A stretch of DNA of 64,000 nt, taken from assembly GCF_042432495.1 (NCBI RefSeq), contig NZ_JBHLXC010000002.1, positions 1,472,800-1,536,799 on the forward strand, written 5' to 3'. Made by a program: the position numbers and the translations under genes. This document shows, in pieces, positions 38,618-46,846 of the stretch; within the stretch, counting starts at the first letter, position 1, and the number at the start of each line of letters is the position of its first letter. A model generated the notes under the pieces. The model did no database searches. It was not told the origin of the DNA and saw nothing but the letters and a program-made list of their open reading frames with translations. Source of the stretch: Pseudochelatococcus lubricantis (GTDB lineage Bacteria > Pseudomonadota > Alphaproteobacteria > Rhizobiales > Beijerinckiaceae).

Positions 38618-39483
38618 CCGTTTCGATTCCGCCTGACAACACCGGCGCGCCCCACGCGCCGGTTTCCGCGAGCGCGGCAGGGCCGGCATACGGCGAGACC
38701 GTGCGCACACCGGACACCGTGCCGCGCGACGTCCGGCTCCGGGCCCGGCACGTCGACGTCTTCTACGGCGACAAGCAGGCGCTGTTCGATGTCTCGCTGG
38801 ACATTCCGGAAAAGGCCGTCACCTCGCTGATCGGCCCTTCCGGCTGCGGGAAGACGACCTTCCTGCGCTGCGTCAACCGTATGAACGACACCATCGAGGA
38901 TTGCCGTGTCACCGGCGAGATCACACTGGACGGCCAGAACATCTACGACCCGTCCCTCGACGTCGTCGAGTTGCGCTCCCGCGTCGGCATGGTGTTCCAG
39001 AAGCCCAATCCGTTCCCGAAATCGGTCTACGAGAACGTCGCCTACGGTCCCCGCATTCACGGACTGGCGCGCTCCCGGGCCGAGCTTGAGGATATCGTCG
39101 TCGCGAGCCTCAGGAGAGCCGGGCTGTGGGAGGAGGTCAAGGACCGCCTGCGCGAGCCCGGCACCGGCCTTTCCGGCGGGCAGCAGCAGCGCCTGTGCAT
39201 CGCGCGGGCCATCGCCGTCAGCCCGGAGGTGATCCTGATGGACGAGCCCTGCTCGGCGCTCGACCCGATCGCAACCGCCGTGATCGAGGAGCTGATCGAC
39301 GAACTGCGCCTGCTGTACACCATCATCATCGTCACCCACTCCATGCAGCAGGCGGCGCGCGTCAGCCAGCGGACGGCGTTCTTCCATCTCGGGCGGCTGG
39401 TCGAGGAAGGTCCGACCGAAGTGATCCTCCGGCATCCGCAGGCGAAGAAGACGCAGGACTACATAACCGGCCGCATCGGGTGA
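38614..39483 (+). CDS. pstB: Phosphate ABC transporter ATPase PstB
   Basis: This 289-aa ATPase has Walker A 'LIGPSGCGKTTFLRCVNRMN', Q loop 'VGMVFQKPNPFPKSVYENVA', signature 'LSGGQQQRLCIARAIA', Walker B 'VILMDEPCSALDPIAT' and H loop 'IIIVTHSMQQAARVS'. PstB drives phosphate import. It carries a ~38-residue variable N-terminal extension before the conserved 'LRARHVDVFYG'. No phoU, phoB or phoR gene follows: the next gene is a minus-strand hypothetical, so the operon ends here and the signalling partners must lie elsewhere. Confidence 0.96.
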   Translation: MTVSIPPDNTGAPHAPVSASAAGPAYGETVRTPDTVPRDVRLRARHVDVFYGDKQALFDVSLDIPEKAVTSLIGPSGCGKTTFLRCVNRMNDTIEDCRVTGEITLDGQNIYDPSLDVVELRSRVGMVFQKPNPFPKSVYENVAYGPRIHGLARSRAELEDIVVASLRRAGLWEEVKDRLREPGTGLSGGQQQRLCIARAIAVSPEVILMDEPCSALDPIATAVIEELIDELRLLYTIIIVTHSMQQAARVSQRTAFFHLGRLVEEGPTEVILRHPQAKKTQDYITGRIG

Positions 39484-39500
39484 GGAATCGCGCGCCTGCC

Positions 39501-39941
39501 TCAGCGCGCCTCGCAGATGACGCGATCTTCCGCCTGCCGGCAGAGGAAGTCACCCGGCGGCGGCAATACGCCTGCCCGTCGCGCCAGTGCGATGGTCGCG
39601 CGCGTCTCCCACGACCTGCCGGCGATGCCGCACCACAGCGACTCCACGGGCATGCGGTCCTCGCTGCCGTTCAGCAGGAAGATCGCGCCGCTCGCCGTAT
39701 CCGCCCAGAGATCGAAGGCGATGCTGCCGCCTGTCTCCGCCCGGCCGAGATCGAGCGAATGCCAGTGCGCGATGGCGCTCGCGCAGGCCATGGAGGCCGG
39801 GCCGGCGTTGGCGAATGTCATCGGCACGCGCGTGAGCCCCTCGCGGCCGCGAGGCGCCGGGCGACCTTCCTCTGCAACGGCCCCGCCCGCAAGCATGACT
39901 GCAAACGCGGCCGCAAGCGGCGGAACGGGAGAAAACTGCAT
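39501..39941 (-). CDS. Hypothetical exported protein
   Basis: This 146-aa protein of unknown family has a signal peptide (residues 1-23, 'AAAFAVMLAGGAVAEEG'). The mature part has three cysteines that could form disulfides ('MACASAIAHWHSLDLGR', 'WCGIAGRSWETRA', and 'LCRQAEDRVICEAR' with two) and the conserved-looking segment 'GSIAFDLWADTASGAIFLLN'. A GGAGGTG ribosome site 5 bases upstream supports the ATG at 39941. It is convergent with pstB. Nothing in the neighbourhood gives a role. Confidence 0.7.
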   Translation of the reverse strand: MQFSPVPPLAAAFAVMLAGGAVAEEGRPAPRGREGLTRVPMTFANAGPASMACASAIAHWHSLDLGRAETGGSIAFDLWADTASGAIFLLNGSEDRMPVESLWCGIAGRSWETRATIALARRAGVLPPPGDFLCRQAEDRVICEAR

Positions 39942-39993
39942 CCGACACCTCCGGAAAAACAGAAAATTTCTTATCTTCTGTCCGACGATTCAC

Positions 39994-40035
39994 CTAGAAC
40001 CTGTCCTGTTTACGTTGAAAAAGGACAGGTTCTAG
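39994..40035. repeat. Perfect 14-bp inverted repeat in the gap before the ABC transporter
   Basis: Arms CTAGAACCTGTCCT (39994-40007) and AGGACAGGTTCTAG (40022-40035) are separated by 14 bp. The element sits between two divergent genes (hypothetical protein and ABC ATPase), where a terminator makes little sense. It could be an operator, an mRNA leader hairpin or a member of a repeat family. Confidence 0.8.
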
Positions 40036-40083
40036 ATTCTTTATTTTGAGCGCTTTCCGGGCAGGATACAGAGTTCGAGGGGT

Positions 40084-41649
40084 ATGGTGGGCAGTTCCGT
40101 TTCAGGCGCCACGGCGCGGGAGGCGGTCGTTTCCCTGCGCGGGGTGACGAAGCGTTTTCCCGGCGTCGTGGCGAACGATCGCGTCAGCATCGATTTCCGG
40201 CCGGGTGAGGTTCACGTCCTGCTCGGCGAGAACGGCGCGGGCAAGTCAACGCTCGTTGCCATGCTCGCCGGCCTGCAGCGGCCGGACGAGGGCGGTATCG
40301 TCGTCGGTGGCGAGCCGATCGACATCTCCTCGCCGCGCAAGGCGCTCGATCTCGGCATCGGCACGGTGTTCCAGCATTCCATGCTGGTGCCCTCGCTGTC
40401 GCTCGTCGACAACTTCATCCTCGGTGGCCCATGGTGGAAGCGGCCGGACCGCGCCGGCGCGGCGGAGCGTATGCGCGTGCGGGCCGAGAGCATCGGGGTG
40501 CGGCTCGATCCGTTCGCACTCGCGGGCTCGCTCTCGCTGGGCGAGCGGCAGCAGGCGGAGATCGTCCGCGCGCTCATGCGCGGCAACCGCTGCCTGATTC
40601 TCGACGAGGCGACGGCCATGCTGACCCCGCGCGACGCCGAGCAGCTTGGCGCGCTGATGCGCCGTCTTGCGGCAGGCGGCCTTGCCGTCGTCTTCATCAC
40701 GCACAAGCTCGACGAGGCAATTGCCTGGGGCGACAGGATATCGGTCCTGCGGCGTGGCCGCAACGTCGCTTCCCTGGGGCCGGAGGACCTGAAGGCGGGG
40801 GATGTCGCGGCTGTCACCGCCGGGCTCGTCCGCACCATGTTCGGCGCCGACGCGGCCGACGGGAGGCGCGGCCCGGAAGGCCGGCGGCGCGCGACGCCCG
40901 CGGGGCCCGTCGTGCTGGCGGCCGGCGATCTCGCCATCGATGACGATGCCGTGCCGGTCTCCGGCGTCGGCTTCACGATCCGGGCGGGAGAAATCCTCGG
41001 CATCGCTGGCATCGATGGCAACGGGCAGAAGCAGCTCGCCGAGGCGCTCGCCGGCCAGCGGCCGATTCGCGCCGGCTCCCTCACCCTGAACGGCCGTCCC
41101 ATCGACAGGGCCGGCGTCGGCGAGCGCCGCGCCCTCGGTTTGCGCTACGTCACTGACGACCGGTTGGGCGAAGGCACGGTCGGTCCGTTTTCCGTCGCCA
41201 CCAATCTGGTGCTGAAGCAGATCGGCGAGGCGCCCTTCTGGCGCAAGGGTGTCGAGCAGCCAGCCGCGATTGCCGATCACGCCCGCCGCCGCGTCGGCGC
41301 GTTCGACGTGCGCACGCCCGGCGTCGGCACGCCGGTGGCGCGGCTGTCGGGCGGCAACATCCAGAAGGTGCTTCTCGCCCGGGAGCTGTCGGGCACGGCG
41401 GAGGCCGTTGTTTTCGCCAAGCCGACCTACGGCCTCGACGTGCGGAACACCCACGCCACCCGCGGACGCATTCGCGGGGCGGCTGAGGCCGGATGCGCCG
41501 TGCTGCTCATCTCGACCGACATCGGGGAACTGCTCGAACTGGCCGACCGGATCGCCGTCATGTCCCGGGGCCGCATCGTCGGCACGGTCGACAACGACGC
41601 GGACGCGCGCCGCAGGATCGGCGAACTCATGAGCGGGACGGCGCAATGA
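40084..41649 (+). CDS. ABC transporter ATPase, nucleoside/sugar type (two ATP-binding domains)
   Basis: This 521-aa protein has two tandem ABC domains. Domain 1 is complete: Walker A 'LLGENGAGKSTLVAMLAGLQ', signature 'LSLGERQQAEIVRALMR', Walker B 'CLILDEATAMLTP'. Domain 2 is degenerate: Walker A 'GIAGIDGNGQKQLAEALAG' lacks the GK(S/T), the signature is 'LSGGNIQKVLLARELSG', and Walker B 'AVVFAKPTYGLDV' lacks the catalytic Glu. This pattern is usual for the BMP-family nucleoside importers (YufO/NupA-like). It powers the two permeases encoded directly downstream (4-bp overlap). Purine nucleosides are the likely cargo, by family. Confidence 0.9.
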   Translation: MVGSSVSGATAREAVVSLRGVTKRFPGVVANDRVSIDFRPGEVHVLLGENGAGKSTLVAMLAGLQRPDEGGIVVGGEPIDISSPRKALDLGIGTVFQHSMLVPSLSLVDNFILGGPWWKRPDRAGAAERMRVRAESIGVRLDPFALAGSLSLGERQQAEIVRALMRGNRCLILDEATAMLTPRDAEQLGALMRRLAAGGLAVVFITHKLDEAIAWGDRISVLRRGRNVASLGPEDLKAGDVAAVTAGLVRTMFGADAADGRRGPEGRRRATPAGPVVLAAGDLAIDDDAVPVSGVGFTIRAGEILGIAGIDGNGQKQLAEALAGQRPIRAGSLTLNGRPIDRAGVGERRALGLRYVTDDRLGEGTVGPFSVATNLVLKQIGEAPFWRKGVEQPAAIADHARRRVGAFDVRTPGVGTPVARLSGGNIQKVLLARELSGTAEAVVFAKPTYGLDVRNTHATRGRIRGAAEAGCAVLLISTDIGELLELADRIAVMSRGRIVGTVDNDADARRRIGELMSGTAQ

Positions 41650-42701
41650 ACGTGGAACGGACGACCCGATCCGCCGCATGGGCGCGCGCGGCGTTGTTCG
41701 CGCTCGGGCCGGTCGCTGTGGCGCTTCTCGCCGGCGCTCTGCTGCTGCTCGCCATGGGCGTCGATCCGCTGGCCTACTACGGCTATGTGGCTGGCCGTGG
41801 ACTGCTTTCCCCCTCTGGCCTGCAGGCGACGCTCATGCGCATGGGGCCGCTGCTGTTGATCGCGGCGAGCCTGATCGTCGCCTTCCGGGCGGGCATCTGG
41901 AATCTCGGTGGAGACGGACAGTTCCTGCTCGCCGCCGTGTCGGCTGCCGCCGCCGCGCCTGCGCTGGCGGCTCATGCGCCGGTCTGGCTCGTGCTGCCCG
42001 CCTGCCTGGTGCTGGGCGCCGCCGTGGCGGCGCTCTGGTCCCTGCTGCCGGCGCTGCTGCGCGCCTTTCAGGGAATCAACGAGATCATCACCACGCTGAT
42101 GATGACGTTCCTTGGCGTGTCGCTCGCCAATGTCCTCATCAAGCTCGTTTTCCGCGATCCCGCGACGACCGTGCCGCAGACGCGCACGCTGCCGGTGGCG
42201 GACAGGCTGCCGCGCCTGTTCGACACCACCGTCTCCTCCGGCCTGCTGATCGGCCTTGTCGCCGTCGTGGCGGTGCATCTCGTCATGACCCGTACGGCAT
42301 TCGGGCTGAAGCTGCGCACCGTCGGCGCCAATCCGGGCGCGGCGTTGCACGCGGGCCTGCCGGTGCCCATGCTCACCGTTGTCGTTTTCGGCATTTCCGC
42401 CGCCCTCGCCGGCCTCGCGGGCGCTGTCGACGTCCTCGGCACGCAGGGCAATGTGCGGGCAGACTGGAATCCCGCCTACAGCCTGACCGTGGTACCCCTC
42501 GTCTTTCTGGCGCGTTTCAACGGCTTCGGCACCATCGCCTTCGTCTTCCTGTTTTCCGTGCTGTCGATCGGCGGCGAGAGCGCGGCGCGGCGGCTCGGCG
42601 TGCCGGGCTACTTCTCCCTTGTCATCGTCGCGATCCTGCTGGTCGTGCTGGGCCTCGCCGAGTATCTCGACCAGCGCCGCCAGCGGAAGGCGGAGGACTG
42701 A
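41646..42701 (+). CDS. ABC transporter permease, BMP/nucleoside family (first subunit)
   Basis: This 351-aa inner-membrane protein has about nine helices and the family's marks 'AASLIVAFRAGIWNLGGDGQ', 'GINEIITTLMMTFLGVSLAN' and 'GLKLRTVGANPGAALHAGLP'. It corresponds to YufP/NupB-type subunits. It overlaps the ATPase gene by 4 bp, and the second permease starts 2 bp after its stop. Confidence 0.9.
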   Translation: MNVERTTRSAAWARAALFALGPVAVALLAGALLLLAMGVDPLAYYGYVAGRGLLSPSGLQATLMRMGPLLLIAASLIVAFRAGIWNLGGDGQFLLAAVSAAAAAPALAAHAPVWLVLPACLVLGAAVAALWSLLPALLRAFQGINEIITTLMMTFLGVSLANVLIKLVFRDPATTVPQTRTLPVADRLPRLFDTTVSSGLLIGLVAVVAVHLVMTRTAFGLKLRTVGANPGAALHAGLPVPMLTVVVFGISAALAGLAGAVDVLGTQGNVRADWNPAYSLTVVPLVFLARFNGFGTIAFVFLFSVLSIGGESAARRLGVPGYFSLVIVAILLVVLGLAEYLDQRRQRKAED

Positions 42702-42703
42702 GC

Positions 42704-43636
42704 ATGGGCCTGTTCACCGAAGCCTTCGTCGCCTCGCTCGTGCTCGGCGCTGTCGTCGCGGGCGTTCCCCTGCTGCTTGCGGGGCTTGGGGAGCAATTGT
42801 CGGAGAAGGCCGGCGTTCTCAACATCGGCCTCGAAGGCATGATGCTGATCGGAGCCTATGCCGGCTTCGTGCTGGCCTACGAGACGGGATCGGCGGCGTC
42901 CGGCTTCCTCGCCGGCGCGGCGGGCGGCATGGCCGTGGCGGCCCTCATGGCGGTGCTGTGCGTCCGCCTCGGCCTCAACCAGATCGTTATCGGCATCGCG
43001 CTGACGCTGGGCGCCGAGGGCATCACGGCGCTTCTGCACAATGTGCGGTTCGCGACAACCTATCCGCGGCTCGATGCGCCGGAGACGCTGGCAATCCCCG
43101 TGCTGTCGCGCATTCCCGTGGTCGGCCCGGCGCTTTTCGACCGGCCGGCGGTCGTCTATCTGACGGTGCTGCTCGTCGGCATCATGATCTACGTCTACCG
43201 GTGCACCTATCTCGGCATCGCGCTTCAGGCGGCGGGCGACAGGCCTGCCGCGCTCGATGCCGCCGGTGTCGATGTCGTCGGCACGCGCACCGTCGCCGTT
43301 CTGTGCACGGGCCTGTTCGCCGGGCTTGCCGGCGCCTTCATGTCCATCGTCGCCAGCGGCGTCTTCGTTCCCTTCATGACGCATGGAAACGGCTTCATCG
43401 GCATCGTGCTCGCCATGCTGGCGCGCGGCAGGCCGCTGCGGGTGCTGGGCGGGGCGCTGCTGTTCGGCGTCTGCCTGTCCCTGACGACGGCGCTGCAGGT
43501 GGCTGGCGTCGACGTGCCGACGGACGTCATCCAGATGCTGCCCTTCGCCACGGTAATGCTCGTGCTGGTCGTCGCCGGCCGCCGCGCCAGCCTGCCGCCG
43601 GCGCTCGGGTCGAGTTACGAACGCGGCGCGCGCTGA
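42704..43636 (+). CDS. ABC transporter permease, BMP/nucleoside family (second subunit)
   Basis: This 310-aa permease has about eight to nine helices: 'GEQLSEKAGVLNIGLEGMML', 'LCVRLGLNQIVIGIALTLGA', 'IALQAAGDRPAALDAAGVDV', 'FMTHGNGFIGIVLAMLARGR'. It corresponds to YufQ/NupC-type subunits and forms the channel with the preceding permease. No substrate-binding lipoprotein follows; the next gene is convergent msrA. Confidence 0.9.
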   Translation: MGLFTEAFVASLVLGAVVAGVPLLLAGLGEQLSEKAGVLNIGLEGMMLIGAYAGFVLAYETGSAASGFLAGAAGGMAVAALMAVLCVRLGLNQIVIGIALTLGAEGITALLHNVRFATTYPRLDAPETLAIPVLSRIPVVGPALFDRPAVVYLTVLLVGIMIYVYRCTYLGIALQAAGDRPAALDAAGVDVVGTRTVAVLCTGLFAGLAGAFMSIVASGVFVPFMTHGNGFIGIVLAMLARGRPLRVLGGALLFGVCLSLTTALQVAGVDVPTDVIQMLPFATVMLVLVVAGRRASLPPALGSSYERGAR

Positions 43637-43640
43637 CGGT

Positions 43641-44342
43641 TTACCCGCCTGCGAAGACGAGCACGGGCTTCTCCCGGTACAGGTCGGAAAACAGCTTCGA
43701 CAGGTTGTCGACCTTCGGTGCGTCGTTGATGACGATATAGGGCTGGCGCGGGTTTCGCGTCATGTAATCCTGATGATAGTCCTCGGCGGGGAAAAATCCG
43801 TTCAGGGCTTCCACCTTCGTCGCGACGGGCTTCCTGTACGCGCCCGAGGCGTCGAGCTGCGCGATATAGGCCGCCACGACCTTGCGCTGGGCCTCGTTGG
43901 CGGGGAAGATGGCGGAACGGTACTGCGGACCCACGTCCGGCCCCTGGCGCATGAGCTGGGTGGGATCGTGCGCGACGGAGAAGAAGATCTGCAGGATGCG
44001 CCCGAGGCTGATCTGGCGGGGATCGTAGGTCACCTCGACGGCTTCGGCGTGTTCGGTCTGCCCGGTCGACACCAGCGTGTAGCTCGCCGTCCGGGCATTG
44101 CCGCCCGCGTATCCCGACACGGCGGATGTCACACCCTTCACGTGCTGGAACACGCCCTGCACACCCCAGAAGCAGCCTCCCGCGAGCACGATGCTCGCGG
44201 ACTGCATCTCCGCTGCCGGCAGGTCCTGCGCCGGCGGGTCGATCCGGAAGGCCTGCTCCGCCGCCAGCGCCGGCCCCGCGAGGAGCAGGAACCCCAGCGC
44301 TGCCAGCGCCGGCCACTTCCTGCCTGCTTTCCTGCTTGCCAT
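43641..44342 (-). CDS. msrA: Peptide methionine sulfoxide reductase MsrA, exported
   Basis: This 233-aa enzyme reduces the S form of methionine sulfoxide. A signal peptide (residues 1-~25, 'ALAALGFLLLAGPALAAEQA') precedes the domain, so it acts in the periplasm. The active-site Cys is in 'IVLAGGCFWGVQGVFQHVKG', with 'SGYAGGNARTASYTLVSTGQ', 'AVEVTYDPRQISLGRILQIF' and 'PAEDYHQDYMTRNP' as further MsrA blocks. I see no resolving Cys in the tail, so a thioredoxin-like donor such as the CcdA-Trx protein encoded 14 bp upstream would fit. It is the last gene of an msrB-ccdA/trx-msrA operon. The frame upstream of 44342 runs into the preceding gene. Confidence 0.93.
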   Translation of the reverse strand: MASRKAGRKWPALAALGFLLLAGPALAAEQAFRIDPPAQDLPAAEMQSASIVLAGGCFWGVQGVFQHVKGVTSAVSGYAGGNARTASYTLVSTGQTEHAEAVEVTYDPRQISLGRILQIFFSVAHDPTQLMRQGPDVGPQYRSAIFPANEAQRKVVAAYIAQLDASGAYRKPVATKVEALNGFFPAEDYHQDYMTRNPRQPYIVINDAPKVDNLSKLFSDLYREKPVLVFAGG

Positions 44343-44356
44343 GGTCCTCTCCTCCC

Positions 44357-46231
44357 TCATCCGAAGGTGAATGCGTAGGCGCTCGCGCCCGGTGCCAGAA
44401 ACTCGATCTCGAACGTGCGTTCGCGAACCTCGCCCGTTGTGCGCACGAGTTGGTAAAGCCGCTGCTGGCGCACGGTGCCGTTGCCCTCGTCGTCGACGTC
44501 GAGGCCGTGGTCGGCGCCAGGCGGGTTGCCGTCGACGCGCACCCGGAACTGCACGGGCCGATCGTCGCCCTCGCTGCCGAGCACGAGGTTGAGATCGCGT
44601 GCATGGAAGCGGAATACGATCCGTCCGCCGGGCGCCCCGGTCTGCGCGGCCTCTGGCCCCACTGTCCAGCGTCCGTCCAGCGCCCACTGGTTGAGGGCGA
44701 GCTGGCCCGGCTTCGTGTAGGCGGCGCTGCCGTCCCTCGCCACCGGCTCGGCCGAGGCGAAATGATCCATGCGTGCGTAGCCGAGATAGGTTTCAGGCGA
44801 GCGGATATTGCTCCAGTCCGCCGCCTGCATCACTCCGCCCTGCGCCGGCGACACAGTCGCGTCCTGCGCCGGCGGCACGGTGCCTGTTTCGGCCAGCAGT
44901 TGCCGGATAACCTCCTCCGACTTCGCATAATCGCCCTCACCGAAGTGATGGTGGCGAATGTTGCCTTGCCCGTCGATGAAATAATGGGCGGGCCAGTAGC
45001 GGTTCTCCAGCGCGCGCCAGATGGCGTAGTCGTTGTCGATGGCCACGGGATAGGCGATGCCGAGCTGGCGCACCGCCGCGCGGACGTTGCCGATGTCCTT
45101 CTCGAAGGCGAACTCCGGCGCGTGGATGCCGATGACGACGAGCCCGCGGTCCCGGTACTTCTCCTCCCACGCCTTCACGTAGGGCAGCGTGCGCAGGCAG
45201 TTGATGCAGGAATAGGTCCAGACGTCCAGCAACACCACCTTGCCGCGCAGTTGCAGCGGCGTCAGCGGTTCGCTGTTCAGCCAAGCGACAGCGCCGGAGA
45301 ACGAGGGAATGCGCCCTTCCACCGGCAGGCCGGAAGCCTCGCGGCCCTGAGGCTGCATGGCGCCGGGTGCCGCCATCATGGCGCTGCCGGAGGCCGCCAT
45401 CATCGCCCCGCCCTGCATCATCGCGCCGCCCGCCATCATGGCGTTGCCCTGCATCATTGCACCGCCTTGCATCATGGCGTTGCCGGGCGCTGACGCCGTG
45501 TCCCCTTCTCCGCGCCCGCCGAGGCCGAGGCCGTTCATCAGCGCTTCCTCGATGCGCGTCGTGCTGGCCGTCGAGACGCGGGCGAGAACGCCGGTGTCGA
45601 GCCCCATCGAGATTGCGGCGACGGCCACGAGCACGGCGACGCCCGCGCCGCGCCGCAGCCCTTCCAGCGTGCCCATGCGCGCCCGGAGCGCCGCCAGAAG
45701 GCGCCCGCCCGCAAGCAGCGCCACAGCGAGGGAAGTCGCAGCGCCAGCCGCATAGGCGACGAGCAGCAGCGAGGTCTGCGCGTTCGCGCCCTGAAGGGCC
45801 GCGCCGGTGAGGATGAGCCCCAGGATAGGCCCCGCGCAGGGCGCCCACAGCAGGCCCGTCGCCACGCCGAGCAGGAGCGCGCCGCCGATGCTGTCGCCCT
45901 GCCCCGCGCGCCGGTTCAGCCGGTCGCCGGCGGCCACGAAGGGAGCCATCAGCCGATCGCCCAGCGACGGAACGAGTAGCGCGAGCCCGAACAGCGCCAT
46001 CAGAAGCAGCGCGATCCGCCGGCCCCAGGTATTCGCCTCCACCGCCCATCCGCCGGCGACGGCGGCGAGCGACGCGACGGCGGCGAAGGCCAGCGCCATG
46101 CCCGCGAGCATCGGCAACTGGAACCGCGCGAAGGAACGCCCCGTTCCCGCGAACACGAAAGGCAGCACGGGCAGGATGCAGGGGCTCGCGATGGTGAGGA
46201 CACCGCCGAGATACGACAACAGAACCAGCAT
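44357..46231 (-). CDS. CcdA/DsbD-like membrane protein fused to periplasmic thioredoxin domain, with Met-rich linker (DipZ-like)
   Basis: The product has 624 aa. Residues 1-~235 form a CcdA-type electron-transfer membrane domain with redox cysteines in 'IASPCILPVLPFVFAGTGRS' and 'GLLWAPCAGPILGLILTG'. Residues ~250-292 are a low-complexity linker with 13 methionines. A TlpA/thioredoxin-like domain follows (~300-450) with CINC at 342-345 in 'LLDVWTYSCINCLRTLPYVK', then a C-terminal beta-rich module (~470-620: 'VQFRVRVDGNPPGADHGLDV') as in DipZ proteins. It would carry electrons from cytoplasmic thioredoxin to the periplasm. The flanking msrB and msrA genes (11-bp and 14-bp gaps) suggest the reductases are its clients. 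Confidence 0.9.
   Translation of the reverse strand: MLVLLSYLGGVLTIASPCILPVLPFVFAGTGRSFARFQLPMLAGMALAFAAVASLAAVAGGWAVEANTWGRRIALLLMALFGLALLVPSLGDRLMAPFVAAGDRLNRRAGQGDSIGGALLLGVATGLLWAPCAGPILGLILTGAALQGANAQTSLLLVAYAAGAATSLAVALLAGGRLLAALRARMGTLEGLRRGAGVAVLVAVAAISMGLDTGVLARVSTASTTRIEEALMNGLGLGGRGEGDTASAPGNAMMQGGAMMQGNAMMAGGAMMQGGAMMAASGSAMMAAPGAMQPQGREASGLPVEGRIPSFSGAVAWLNSEPLTPLQLRGKVVLLDVWTYSCINCLRTLPYVKAWEEKYRDRGLVVIGIHAPEFAFEKDIGNVRAAVRQLGIAYPVAIDNDYAIWRALENRYWPAHYFIDGQGNIRHHHFGEGDYAKSEEVIRQLLAETGTVPPAQDATVSPAQGGVMQAADWSNIRSPETYLGYARMDHFASAEPVARDGSAAYTKPGQLALNQWALDGRWTVGPEAAQTGAPGGRIVFRFHARDLNLVLGSEGDDRPVQFRVRVDGNPPGADHGLDVDDEGNGTVRQQRLYQLVRTTGEVRERTFEIEFLAPGASAYAFTFG
45395..45484 (-). repeat. 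Five tandem 18-bp units coding G(N/G)AMM(Q/A)
   Basis: Inside the CcdA-Trx gene five hexapeptide units follow one another: GNAMMQ, GGAMMQ, GNAMMA, GGAMMQ, GGAMMA. A looser continuation ('AASGSAMMAAPGAM') runs to about 45355. Length changes by whole units would keep the reading frame. Confidence 0.92.
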
Positions 46232-46241
46232 GCGGCTCTCC

Positions 46242-46742
46242 TCACGCCCCGGCGGGGGCGAACGTCAGCGCGAGGCCGTTGATGCAGTAGCGCAGGCCGG
46301 TGGGCGGCGGGCCGTCGTTGAAGACATGGCCCAGATGGCCACCGCATCGCCGGCAGTGCACCTCCGTGCGCACCATGCCGTAGCTGGTGTCGAGGCGCGT
46401 GCCAACCGCCTGCTCCAGCGGCTGCCAGAAGCTCGGCCAGCCGGTGTGGCTGTCGAATTTCGTCGTGGAGGAAAAAAGCGGCACATCGCAACCCGCGCAA
46501 TTGAACGCGCCTTCCCGATGCTCGTCGTTGAGCGGGCTGGTGAAGGCCTGTTCGGTGCCATGCCCGCGCAGGATGCTATACTGCGCCGCCGACAGGCGGG
46601 CGCGCCACTGCGCGTCCGGCAGACTGAAAGGAAAGGCTTCCTCTGGCGTTCGCGCGACGGTCGGCGCCGTCAGGCGCCATGAAACCGCCGCTCCGCCGAG
46701 GACCGCCGCCGCTCCGAGGAGATACCTTCTGGAAATGGCCAT
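46242..46742 (-). CDS. msrB: Peptide methionine sulfoxide reductase MsrB, exported
   Basis: This 166-aa enzyme reduces the R form of methionine sulfoxide. A signal sequence with an SRR motif ('AISRRYLLGAAAVLGGAAVS') hints at Tat or Sec export. The MsrB domain has zinc cysteines 'FNCAGCDVPLFSSTTKFDSH' and 'VHCRRCGGHLGHVFNDGP', and catalytic Cys in 'GLRYCINGLALTF'. The start is the ATG at 46742; an upstream open frame adds an unlikely 16 residues. It is the first gene of the operon with the CcdA-Trx protein and MsrA, so both sulfoxide isomers can be repaired in the periplasm. Confidence 0.93.
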   Translation of the reverse strand: MAISRRYLLGAAAVLGGAAVSWRLTAPTVARTPEEAFPFSLPDAQWRARLSAAQYSILRGHGTEQAFTSPLNDEHREGAFNCAGCDVPLFSSTTKFDSHTGWPSFWQPLEQAVGTRLDTSYGMVRTEVHCRRCGGHLGHVFNDGPPPTGLRYCINGLALTFAPAGA

Positions 46743-46846
46743 GACCCGACTCCTGAGGCCCGCCTCCCGAACCCGCGCAGATGTTGGCATGGGCGGGTCC
46801 GGAAGTCCTCAGGCAAATTGTAACAAGTCCGTGTCGATGGCGTGCC

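Noticed and set aside
39994..40035. Insertion-sequence end or transposon scar
   Set aside because: There is no transposase fragment, no partner inverted repeat at distance and no target duplication. The repeat is a single hairpin.
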